Shown here piece by piece: positions 46,428-57,034 of a stretch of 64,000 bases of DNA. The stretch is from positions 148,179,526 through 148,243,525 of the forward strand of contig NC_134397.1 in NCBI RefSeq assembly GCF_050003625.1, written 5' to 3'. The stretch's first letter is position 1. Every line of letters begins with the position of its first letter. The notes beneath the pieces were generated by a model. The model ran no database searches. It was not told the origin of the DNA and saw only the letters and a list, made by a program, of their open reading frames with translations. The stretch comes from Haematobia irritans. Taxonomy: Eukaryota > Arthropoda > Insecta > Diptera > Muscidae. Position numbers and translations under genes: made by a program.

Positions 46428-48555
46428 ATGGGCAAAAGAAGTTTTTCATATAAAAATTTCAATTTTGTTAGGTTTTGGGTGAATTTTTCAATTTTTTGGG
46501 GGTGGTCACGAATTAAAGTCCTTTTCGCTCTAGGACGCTTAGTTTAGGAGATATGGGCAAAAGAAGTTTTTCATATAAAAATTTCAATTTTTTTTAGGTT
46601 TTGGGTGGATTTTTCAATTTTTTGGGGGTGGTCACGAATTAAAGTCCTTTTCGCTCTAGGACGCATATTTAAGGAGATATGGGCAAAAGAAGTTTTTCAT
46701 ATACAAATTTCAATTTTTTTAGGTTTTGGGTGGATTTTTCAATTTTTTGCGGGTGGTCACGAATTAAAGTCCTTTTTGCTCTAGGACGCTTAGTTTAGAA
46801 GATATGGGCAAAAGAAGTTTTTCATATAAAAATTTCAATTTGTTTAGGTTTTGGGTGGATTTTTCAATTTTTTGGGGGTGGTCATGAATTAAAGTCCTTT
46901 TCGCTCTAGGACGCATATATAAGGAGATATAGGCAATAGAAGTTTTTCATATAAAAATTTCAATTTTTTTAGGTTTTGGGTGGATTTTTCAATTTTTTGG
47001 GGGTGGTCACGAATTAAAGTCCTTTTCGCTCTAGGACGCATATTTAAGGAGATATGGGCAAAAGAAGTTTTTCGTATAAAAATTTCAATTTTTTTAGGTT
47101 TTGGGTGGATTTTTCAATTTTTTGGGGGTGGTCACGAATTAAAGTCCTTTTCGCTCTAGGACGCATATTTAAGCAGATATGGGCAAAAGAAGTTTTTCAT
47201 ATAAAAATTTCAATTTTTTTAGGTTTTGGGTGGATTTTTCAATTTTTTGGGGGTGGTCACGAATTAAAGTCCTTTTCGCTCTAGGACGCATATTTAAGGA
47301 GATATGGGCAAAAGAAGTTTTTCATATACAAATTTCAATTTTTTTAGGTTTTGGGTGGATTTTTCAATTTTTTGGGGGTGGTCACGAATTAAAGTCCTTT
47401 TCGCTCTAGGACGCTTAGTTTAGGAGATATGGGAAAAAGAAGTTTTTCATATAAAAATTTCAATTTTTTTAGGTTTTGGGTGGATTTTTCAATTTTTTGG
47501 GGGTGGTCACGAATTAAAGTCCTTTTCGCTCTAGGACGCTTAGTTTAGGAGATATGGGCAAAAGAAGTTTTTCATATAAAAATTTCAATTTTTTTAGGTT
47601 TTGGGTGGATTTTCCAATTTTTTGGGGGTGGTCACGAATTAAAGTCCTTTTCGCTCTAGGACGCTTAGTTTAGGAGATATGGGCAAAAAAAGTTTTTCAT
47701 ATAAAAATTTCAGTTTTTTTAGGTTTTGGGTGGATTTTTCAATTTTTTGGGGGTGGTCACGAATTAAAGTCCTTTTCGCTCTAGGACGCATATTTAAGGA
47801 GATATGGACAAAAGAAGTTTTTCATATAAAAATTTCAATTTTTTTAGATTTTGGGTGGATTTTTCAATTTTTTGGGGGTGGTCACGAATTAAAGTCCTTT
47901 TCGCTCTAGGACGCTTAGTTTAGGAGATATGGGCAAAAGAAGTTTTTCATATAAAAATTTCAATTTTTTTTAGGTTTTGGGTGGATTTTTCAATTTTTTG
48001 GGGGTGGTCACGAATTAAAGTCCTTTTCGCTCTAGGACGCATATTTAAGGAGATATGGGCAAAAGAAGTTTTTCATATAAAGATTTCATTTTTTTTAGGT
48101 TTTGGGTGAATTTTTCAATTTTTTGGGGGTGGTCACGAATTAAAGTCCTTTTCGCTCTAGGACGCATATTTAAGGAGATATGGGCAAAAGAAGTTTTTCA
48201 TATAAAAATTTCAATTTTTTTAGGTTTTGGGTGGATTTTTCAATTTTTTGGGGTGGTCACGAATTAAAGTCCTTTTCGCTCTAGGACGCATATTTAAGGA
48301 GATATGGGCAAAAGAAGTTTTTCATATAAAAATTTCAATTTTTTTAGGTTTTGGGTGGATTTTTCAATTTTTTTTGGGGGTGGTCACGAATTAAAGTCCT
48401 TTTCGCTCTAGGACGCATATTTAAGGAGATATGGGCAAAAGAAGTTTTTCATATAAAAATTTCAATTTTTTTAGGTTTTGGGTGGATTTTTCAATTTTTT
48501 GGGGGAGGTCACGAATTAAAGTCCTTTTCGGTCTAGGACGCTCAGTTTAGGAGAT
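46053..48555 (+). repeat. 20-monomer HOR (2503 bp), copy 1
   Basis: Begins with the TTGCGGGTGG/CGGTCTAGG trimer, then TTTTGTTAGG (about 46470), T8, CATATACAAA with TTGCGGGTGG (about 46750), TTTAGAAG with CAATTTGTTTAGG (about 46795-46850), GATATAGG/GCAATAGAAG (about 46931), CGTATA (47054), TTAAGCAG (47179), CATATACAAA, GGGAAAAAG, TTTTCCAA, GCAAAAAAAG (47679), GGACAAAAG, T8, AAAGATTTCATT (48055), GGGG copy, CAA-T8-GGGGG copy. It ends in a GGGGGAGG/CGGTCTAGG monomer (48430-48555) that restarts the cycle. Confidence 0.93.
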
Positions 48556-50980
48556 ATGGGCAAAAGAAGTTTTTCATATAAAAATTTCAATTTTTTTAGG
48601 TTTTGGGTGAATTTTTCAATTTTTTGCGGGTGGTCACGAATTAAAGTCTTTTTCGGTCTAGGACGCATATTTAAGGAGATATGGGCAAAAGAAGTTTTTC
48701 ATATAAAAATTTCATTTTTTTTAGGTTTTGGGTGGATTTTTCAAGTTTTTGGGGGTGGTCACGAATTAAAGTCCTTTTCGCTCTAGGACGCATATTTAAG
48801 GAGATATGGGCAAAAGAAGTTTTTCATATAAAAATTTCAATTTTTTTAGGTTTTGGGTGGATTTTTCAATTTTTTGGGGGAGGTCACGAATTAAAGTCCT
48901 TTTCGCTCTAGGACGCTTAGTTTAGGAGATATGGGCAAAAGAAGTTTTTCATATAAAAATTTCAATTTTGTTAGGTTTTGGGTGAATTTTTCAATTTTTT
49001 GGGGGTGGTCACGAATTAAAGTCCTTTTCGCTCTAGGACGCTTAGTTTAGGAGATATGGGCAAAAGAAGTTTTTCATATAAAAATTTCAATTTTTTTTAG
49101 GTTTTGGGTGGATTTTTCAATTTTTTGGGGGTGGTCACGAATTAAAGTCCTTTTCGCTCTAGGACGCATATTTAAGGAGATATGGGCAAAAGAAGTTTTT
49201 CATATACAAATTTCAATTTTTTTAGGTTTTGGGTGGATTTTTCAATTTTTTGCGGGTGGTCACGAATTAAAGTCCTTTTTGCTCTAGGACGCTTAGTTTA
49301 GAAGATATGGGCAAAAGAAGTTTTTCATATAAAAATTTCAATTTGTTTAGGTTTTGGGTGGATTTTTCAATTTTTTGGGGGTGGTCATGAATTAAAGTCC
49401 TTTTCGCTCTAGGACGCATATATAAGGAGATATAGGCAATAGAAGTTTTTCATATAAAAATTTCAATTTTTTTAGGTTTTGGGTGGATTTTTCAATTTTT
49501 TGGGGGTGGTCACGAATTAAAGTCCTTTTCGCTCTAGGACGCATATTTAAGGAGATATGGGCAAAAGAAGTTTTTCGTATAAAAATTTCAATTTTTTTAG
49601 GTTTTGGGTGGATTTTTCAATTTTTTGGGGGTGGTCACGAATTAAAGTCCTTTTCGCTCTAGGACGCATATTTAAGCAGATATGGGCAAAAGAAGTTTTT
49701 CATATAAAAATTTCAATTTTTTTAGGTTTTGGGTGGATTTTTCAATTTTTTGGGGGTGGTCACGAATTAAAGTCCTTTTCGCTCTAGGACGCATATTTAA
49801 GGAGATATGGGCAAAAGAAGTTTTTCATATACAAATTTCAATTTTTTTAGGTTTTGGGTGGATTTTTCAATTTTTTGGGGGTGGTCACGAATTAAAGTCC
49901 TTTTCGCTCTAGGACGCTTAGTTTAGGAGATATGGGAAAAAGAAGTTTTTCATATAAAAATTTCAATTTTTTTAGGTTTTGGGTGGATTTTTCAATTTTT
50001 TGGGGGTGGTCACGAATTAAAGTCCTTTTCGCTCTAGGACGCTTAGTTTAGGAGATATGGGCAAAAGAAGTTTTTCATATAAAAATTTCAATTTTTTTAG
50101 GTTTTGGGTGGATTTTCCAATTTTTTGGGGGTGGTCACGAATTAAAGTCCTTTTCGCTCTAGGACGCTTAGTTTAGGAGATATGGGCAAAAAAAGTTTTT
50201 CATATAAAAATTTCAGTTTTTTTAGGTTTTGGGTGGATTTTTCAATTTTTTGGGGGTGGTCACGAATTAAAGTCCTTTTCGCTCTAGGACGCATATTTAA
50301 GGAGATATGGACAAAAGAAGTTTTTCATATAAAAATTTCAATTTTTTTAGATTTTGGGTGGATTTTTCAATTTTTTGGGGGTGGTCACGAATTAAAGTCC
50401 TTTTCGCTCTAGGACGCTTAGTTTAGGAGATATGGGCAAAAGAAGTTTTTCATATAAAAATTTCAATTTTTTTTAGGTTTTGGGTGGATTTTTCAATTTT
50501 TTGGGGGTGGTCACGAATTAAAGTCCTTTTCGCTCTAGGACGCATATTTAAGGAGATATGGGCAAAAGAAGTTTTTCATATAAAGATTTCATTTTTTTTA
50601 GGTTTTGGGTGAATTTTTCAATTTTTTGGGGGTGGTCACGAATTAAAGTCCTTTTCGCTCTAGGACGCATATTTAAGGAGATATGGGCAAAAGAAGTTTT
50701 TCATATAAAAATTTCAATTTTTTTAGGTTTTGGGTGGATTTTTCAATTTTTTGGGGTGGTCACGAATTAAAGTCCTTTTCGCTCTAGGACGCATATTTAA
50801 GGAGATATGGGCAAAAGAAGTTTTTCATATAAAAATTTCAATTTTTTTAGGTTTTGGGTGGATTTTTCAATTTTTTTTGGGGGTGGTCACGAATTAAAGT
50901 CCTTTTCGCTCTAGGACGCATATTTAAGGAGATATGGGCAAAAGAAGTTTTTCATATAAAAATTTCAATTTTTTTAGGTT
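48556..50980 (+). repeat. 20-monomer HOR (2503 bp), copy 2
   Basis: All markers of copy 1 recur at +2503 bp (TTTTGTTAGG about 48970, CAATTTGTTTAGG about 49350, CGTATA 49557, GCAAAAAAAG 50182, AAAGATTTCATT 50558). The match ends at about 50980: copy 1 goes to GGGGGAGG, copy 2 to GGGG/ACGAAGTAAAG, which is the continuation seen at 44127. The end of copy 1 is therefore the recombination junction. Confidence 0.92.
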
Positions 50981-51672
50981 TTGGGTGGATTTTTCAATTT
51001 TTTGGGGTGGTCACGAAGTAAAGTCCTTTTCGCTCTAGGACGCATATTTAAGGAGATATGGGCAAAAGAAGTTTTTCATATAAAAATTTCAATTTTTTTA
51101 GGTTTTGGGTGAATTTTTCAATGGGGGTGGTCACGAATTAAAGTCCTTTTCGCTCTAGGACGCATATTTAAGGAGATATGGACAAAAGAAGTTTTTCATA
51201 TAAAAATTTCATTTTTTTACGTTTTGGGTGAATTTTTCAATTTTTTGGGGGTGGTCACGAATTAAAGTCCTTTTCGCTCTAGGACGCATATTTAAGGAGA
51301 TATGGGCAAAAGAAGTTTTTCATATAAAAATTTCAATTTTTTTAGGTTTTGGGTGGATTTTTCAATGGGGGTGGTCACGAATTAAAGTCCTTTTCGCTCT
51401 AGGACGCATATTTAAGAAGATATGGGCAAAAGAAGTTTTTCATATAAAAATTTCAATTTTTTTAGGTTTTGGGTGAATTTTTCAATTTTTTGGGGGTGGT
51501 CACGAATTAAAGTCTTTTTTGCTCTAGGACGCATATTTAAGGAGATATGGGCAAAAGAAGTTTTTCATATAAAAATTTCAATTTTTTTTAGGTTTTGGGT
51601 GGATTTTTCAATTTTTTGGGGGTGGTCACGAATTAAAGTCCTTTTCGCTCTAGGACGCATATTTAAGGAGAT
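50558..51672 (+). repeat. 1-kb HOR, copy 1 (9 monomers, 1115 bp)
   Basis: AAAGATTTCATT, GGGG, CAA-T8-GGGGG, ACGAAGTAAAG, short CAATGGGGG, TTTACGTTTTGGG, short CAATGGGGG, TTAAGAAG/CTTTTTTGCTC (51422), T8 (about 51547). The final T8 monomer combines the linker expected after CTTTTTTGCTC with the T8 body that precedes AAAGATTTCATT elsewhere, so it is a crossover monomer. This copy overlaps the end of the 2503-bp HOR. Confidence 0.92.
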
Positions 51673-52662
51673 ATGGGCAAAAGAAGTTTTTCATATAAAG
51701 ATTTCATTTTTTTTAGGTTTTGGGTGAATTTTTCAATTTTTTGGGGGTGGTCACGAATTAAAGTCCTTTTCGCTCTAGGACGCATATTTAAGGAGATATG
51801 GGCAAAAGAAGTTTTTCATATAAAAATTTCAATTTTTTTAGGTTTTGGGTGGATTTTTCAATTTTTTGGGGTGGTCACGAATTAAAGTCCTTTTCGCTCT
51901 AGGACGCATATTTAAGGAGATATGGGCAAAAGAAGTTTTTCATATAAAAATTTCAATTTTTTTAGGTTTTGGGTGGATTTTTCAATTTTTTTTGGGGGTG
52001 GTCACGAATTAAAGTCCTTTTCGCTCTAGGACGCATATTTAAGGAGATATGGGCAAAAGAAGTTTTTCATATAAAAATTTCAATTTTTTTAGGTTTTGGG
52101 TGGATTTTTCAATTTTTTGGGGTGGTCACGAAGTAAAGTCCTTTTCGCTCTAGGACGCATATTTAAGGAGATATGGGCAAAAGAAGTTTTTCATATAAAA
52201 ATTTCAATTTTTTTAGGTTTTGGGTGAATTTTTCAATGGGGGTGGTCACGAATTAAAGTCCTTTTCGCTCTAGGACGCATATTTAAGGAGATATGGACAA
52301 AAGAAGTTTTTCATATAAAAATTTCATTTTTTTACGTTTTGGGTGAATTTTTCAATTTTTTGGGGGTGGTCACGAATTAAAGTCCTTTTCGCTCTAGGAC
52401 GCATATTTAAGGAGATATGGGCAAAAGAAGTTTTTCATATAAAAATTTCAATTTTTTTAGGTTTTGGGTGGATTTTTCAATGGGGGTGGTCACGAATTAA
52501 AGTCCTTTTCGCTCTAGGACGCTTAGTTTAGGAGATATGGGCAAAAGAAGTTTTTCATATAAAAATTTCAATTTTTTTTAGGTTTTGGGTGGATTTTTCA
52601 ATTTTTTGGGGGTGGTCACGAATTAAAGTCCTTTTCGCTCTAGGACGCATATTTAAGGAGAT
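51673..52662 (+). repeat. 1-kb HOR, copy 2 (8 monomers, 990 bp)
   Basis: Same series as 50558-51672 but lacking the TTAAGAAG/CTTTTTTGCTC monomer. After the second short CAATGGGGG copy comes a CTTAG linker with a T8 monomer (about 52523-52662). Confidence 0.92.
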
Positions 52663-55600
52663 ATGGGCAAAAGAAGTTTTTCATATAAAGATTTCATTTT
52701 TTTTAGGTTTTGGGTGAATTTTTCAATTTTTTGGGGGTGGTCACGAATTAAAGTCCTTTTCGCTCTAGGACGCATATTTAAGGAGATATGGGCAAAAGAA
52801 GTTTTTCATATAAAAATTTCAATTTTTTTAGGTTTTGGGTGGATTTTTCAATTTTTTGGGGTGGTCACGAATTAAAGTCCTTTTCGCTCTAGGACGCATA
52901 TTTAAGGAGATATGGGCAAAAGAAGTTTTTCATATAAAAATTTCAATTTTTTTAGGTTTTGGGTGGATTTTTCAATTTTTTTTGGGGGTGGTCACGAATT
53001 AAAGTCCTTTTCGCTCTAGGACGCATATTTAAGGAGATATGGGCAAAAGAAGTTTTTCATATAAAAATTTCAATTTTTTTAGGTTTTGGGTGGATTTTTC
53101 AATTTTTTGGGGTGGTCACGAAGTAAAGTCCTTTTCGCTCTAGGACGCATATTTAAGGAGATATGGGCAAAAGAAGTTTTTCATATAAAAATTTCAATTT
53201 TTTTAGGTTTTGGGTGAATTTTTCAATGGGGGTGGTCACGAATTAAAGTCCTTTTCGCTCTAGGACGCATATTTAAGGAGATATGGACAAAAGAAGTTTT
53301 TCATATAAAAATTTCATTTTTTTACGTTTTGGGTGAATTTTTCAATTTTTTGGGGGTGGTCACGAATTAAAGTCCTTTTCGCTCTAGGACGCATATTTAA
53401 GGAGATATGGGCAAAAGAAGTTTTTCATATAAAAATTTCAATTTTTTTAGGTTTTGGGTGGATTTTTCAATGGGGGTGGTCACGAATTAAAGTCCTTTTC
53501 GCTCTAGGACGCATATTTAAGAAGATATGGGCAAAAGAAGTTTTTCATATAAAAATTTCAATTTTTTTAGGTTTTGGGTGAATTTTTCAATTTTTTGGGG
53601 GTGGTCACGAATTAAAGTCTTTTTTGCTCTAGGACGCATATTTAAGGAGATATGGGCAAAAGAAGTTTTTCATATAAAAATTTCAATTTTTTTAGGTTTT
53701 GGGTGGATTTTTCAATTTTTTGGGGGTGGTCACGAATTAAAGTCCTTTTCGCTCTAGGACGCATATTTAAGGAGATATGGGCAAAAGAAGTTTTTCATAT
53801 ACAAATTTCAATTTTTTTAGGTTTTGGGTGGAATTTTCAATTTTTTGGGGGTGGTCACGAATTAAAGTCCTTTTTCGCTCTAGGACGCTTAGTTAAGGAG
53901 ATATGGGCAAAAGAAGTTTTTCATATAAAAATTCCAATTTTTTTAGGTTTTGGGTGGATTTTTCAATTTTTTGGGGGTGGTCACGAATAAAAGTCCTTTT
54001 CGCTCTAGGACGCATATTTAAGGAGATATGGGCAAAAGAAGTTTTTCGTATAAAAATTTCAATTTTTTTAGGTTTTGGGTGGATTTTTCAATTTTTTGGG
54101 GGTGGTCACGAATTAAAGTCCTTTTCGCTCTAGGACGCATATTTAAGGAGATATGGGCAAAAGAAGTTTTTCATATACAAATTTCAATTTTTTTAGGTTT
54201 TGGGTGAATTTTTCAATTTTTTGGGGGTGGTCACGAATTAAAATCCTTTTCGCCCTAGGACGCTCAGTTTAAGAGATATGGGCAAAAGAAGTTTTTCATA
54301 TAAAAATTTCAATTTTTTAGGTTTTGGGTGGATTTTTCAATTTTTTTGGGGGTGGTCACGAATTAAAGTTCGTTTACGCTCTTGGTCGCATATTTAAGGA
54401 GATATGGACAAAAGAAGTTTTTTTCATATAAAAATTTCAATTTTTTTAGGTTTTGGGTGGATTTTTCAATTTTTTGGGGGTGGTCACGAATTAAAGTCCT
54501 TTTCGCTCTAGGACGCATATATAAGGAGATATAGGCAAAAGAAGTTTTTCATATAAAAATTTCAATTTTTTTAGGTTTTGGGTGGATTTTTCAATTTTTT
54601 GGGGGTGGTCACGAATTAAAGTCCTTTTCGCTCTAGGACGCTCAGTTTAGGAGATATGGGCAAAAGAAGTTTTTCATATAAAAATTTCAATTTTTTTAGG
54701 TTTTGGGTGAATTTTTCAATTTTTTGCGGGTGGTCACGAATTAAAGTCTTTTTCGGTCTAGGACGCATATTTAAGGAGATATGGGCAAAAGAAGTTTTTC
54801 ATATAAAAATTTCATTTTTTTTAGGTTTTGGGTGGATTTTTCAAGTTTTTGGGGGTGGTCACGAATTAAAGTCCTTTTCGCTCTAGGACGCATATTTAAG
54901 GAGATATGGGCAAAAGAAGTTTTTCATATAAAAATTTCAATTTTTTTAGGTTTTGGGTGGATTTTTCAATTTTTTGGGGGAGGTCACGAATTAAAGTCCT
55001 TTTCGGTCTAGGACGCTCAGTTTAGGAGATATGGGCAAAAGAAGTTTTTCATATAAAAATTTCAATTTTTTTAGGTTTTGGGTGAATTTTTCAATTTTTT
55101 GCGGGTGGTCACGAATTAAAGTCTTTTTCGGTCTAGGACGCATATTTAAGGAGATATGGGCAAAAGAAGTTTTTCATATAAAAATTTCATTTTTTTTAGG
55201 TTTTGGGTGGATTTTTCAAGTTTTTGGGGGTGGTCACGAATTAAAGTCCTTTTCGCTCTAGGACGCATATTTAAGGAGATATGGGCAAAAGAAGTTTTTC
55301 ATATAAAAATTTCAATTTTTTTAGGTTTTGGGTGGATTTTTCAATTTTTTGGGGGAGGTCACGAATTAAAGTCCTTTTCGCTCTAGGACGCTTAGTTTAG
55401 GAGATATGGGCAAAAGAAGTTTTTCATATAAAAATTTCAATTTTGTTAGGTTTTGGGTGAATTTTTCAATTTTTTGGGGGTGGTCACGAATTAAAGTCCT
55501 TTTCGCTCTAGGACGCTTAGTTTAGGAGATATGGGCAAAAGAAGTTTTTCATATAAAAATTTCAATTTTTTTTAGGTTTTGGGTGGATTTTTCAATTTTT

Positions 55601-55668
55601 TGGGGGTGGTCACGAATTAAAGTCCTTTTCGCTCTAGGACGCATATTTAAGGAGATATGGGCAAAAGA
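52523..55668 (+). repeat. 3.1-kb block, copy 2, containing 1-kb HOR copy 3
   Basis: Partner of 43545-46690 at +8978 bp (72 monomers minus 22 bp). It begins with the CTTAG/T8 monomer and the AAAGATTTCATT series (third start of the 1-kb HOR at 52663). It repeats every marker, including CGCCCTAGG (about 54252), CTTAGTTAAGG (about 53887), the divergent monomer (54278-54403) and the doubled 375-bp trimer (54656 and 55031). The match stops at about 55668, where copy 1 has CATATACAAA and this copy has CATATAAAAA with T8. Confidence 0.92.
54278..54403 (+). repeat. Divergent satellite monomer, sixth copy
   Basis: Sister of 45300-45425 at +8978 bp with the same GTTCGTTTACGC tail. It is preceded by TTTAAGAG instead of TTTAGGAG. 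Confidence 0.92.
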
Positions 55669-56777
55669 AGTTTTTCATATAAAAATTTCAATTTTTTTTA
55701 GGTTTTGGGTGGATTTTTCAATTTTTTGGGGGTGGTCACGAATTAAAGTCCTTTTCGCTCTAGGACGCATATTTAAGGAGATATGGGCCAAAGAAGTTTT
55801 TCATATAAAAATTTCAATTTTTTTAGGTTTTGGGTGGATTTTTCAATTTTTTGGGGGTGGTCACGAATTAAAGTCCTTTTCGCTCTAGGACGCATATTTA
55901 AGGAGATATGGGCAAAAGAAGTTTTTCATATAAAAATTTCAATTTTTTTTAGGTTTTGGTAGGATTTTTCAATTTTTTGGGGGTGGTCACGAATTAAAGT
56001 CCTTTTCGCTCTAGGGCGCATATTTAAGGAGATATGGGCAAAAGAAGTTATTCATATACAAATTTCAATTTTTTTAGGTTTTGGGTGGATTTTTCAATTT
56101 TTTGGGGGTGGTCACGAATTAAAGTCCTTTTCGCTCTAGGACGCATATTTAAGGAGATATGGGCAAAAGATGTTTTTCATATAAAAATTTCAATTTTTTT
56201 AGGTTTTGGGTGGATTTTTCAATTTTTTGGGTGTGGTCACGAATAAAAGTCCTTTTCGCTCTAGGACGCATATTTAAGGAGATATGGGCAAAAGAAGTTT
56301 TTCATATAAAAATTTCATTTTTTTTTAGGTTTTGGGTGGATTTTTCAATTTTTTAAAGTCCGAATTAAAGTCCTTTTCGCTCTAGGACGCATATTTAAGG
56401 AGATATGGACAAAAGAAGTTTTTCATATAAAAATTTCAATTTTTTTAGGTTTTGGGTGGATTTTTCAATTTTTTGGGGGTGGTCACGAATTAAAGTCCTT
56501 TTCGCTCTAGGACGCTTAGTTTAGGAGATATGGGCAAAAGAAGTTTTTCATATACAAATTTCATTTTTTTTTAGGTTTTGGGTGAATTTTTCAATTTTTT
56601 GGGGGTGGTCACGAATTAAAGTCCTTTTCGCTCTAGGACGCTTAGTTTAGGTGATATGGGCAAAAGAAGTTTTTCATATAAAAATTTCAATTTTTTTTTA
56701 GGTTTTGGGTGGATTTTTCAATTTTTTGGGGGTGGTCACGAATTAAAGTCCTTTTCGCTCTAGGACGCATATTTAAG
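55031..56777 (+). repeat. HOR pair with 2004-bp offset, copy 1
   Basis: TTGCGGGTGG/CGGTCTAGG trimer, TTTTGTTAGG (about 55441), T8, T8, GGGCCAAAG (about 55787), TTTTGGTAGGATT (about 55958), GGGCGC linker with GTTATTCATATACAAA (56034), AAAGATG with GGGTGTGG and ACGAATAAAAG (56159), a monomer with AAAGTCCGAATTAAAG replacing GGGGGTGGTCAC (about 56355), GGACAAAAG, CTTAG/CATATACAAATTTCATT, TTTAGGTGATATGGG (about 56647) with T9. From 55031 to about 56020 and again to 56777 these markers recur in copy 2. Confidence 0.92.
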
Positions 56778-57034
56778 GAGATATGGACAAAAGAAGTTTT
56801 TTTCATATAAAAATTTCAATTTTTTTAGGTTTTGGGTGGATTTTTCAATTTTTTGGGGGTGGTCACGAATTAAAGTCCTTTTCGCTCTAGGACGCATATA
56901 TAAGGAGATATAGGCAAAAGAAGTTTTTCATATAAAAATTTCAATTTTTTTAGGTTTTGGGTGGATTTTTCAATTTTTTGGGGGTGGTCACGAATTAAAG
57001 TCCTTTTCGCTCTAGGACGCTCAGTTTAGGAGAT
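56778..57034 (+). repeat. Two-monomer link between the 2004-bp pair
   Basis: A GGACAAAAG monomer with an extended T-run before CATATA and a CATATATAAGG/GATATAGG monomer. The same two monomers precede the TTGCGGGTGG trimer at 45426-45677 and 54404-54655. Confidence 0.88.

Larger units (their letters stand above)
43545..46690 (+). repeat. 3.1-kb block, copy 1 (recurs 8978 bp downstream)
   Basis: Twenty-five monomers: CTTAG/T8 (about 43560), AAAGATTTCATT (43685), GGGG copy, CAA-T8-GGGGG, ACGAAGTAAAG, short CAATGGGGG with GTGAATTTTTC (about 44250), TTTACGTTTTGGG, short copy, TTAAGAAG/CTTTTTTGCTC (44549), CATATACAAA, CTTAGTTAAGG with AAATTCCAA (about 44910-44960), ACGAATAAAAG, CGTATA, ATTAAAATCC with CGCCCTAGG (45274), divergent monomer (45300-45425), GGACAAAAG with long T-run, GATATAGG, the 375-bp trimer twice (45678 and 46053), CTTAG/TTTTGTTAGG (about 46427), CTTAG/T8. 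All these markers reappear at +8978 bp (52523-55668). The only difference I noticed is TTTAGGAG against TTTAAGAG near 45290 and 54268. Confidence 0.92.

Noticed and set aside
56350..56360. The loss of GGGGGTGGTCAC considered as a transposon or insertion scar
   Set aside because: The change is a 12-to-7-bp replacement copied from the adjacent AAAGTCC, without target-site duplication or foreign sequence.
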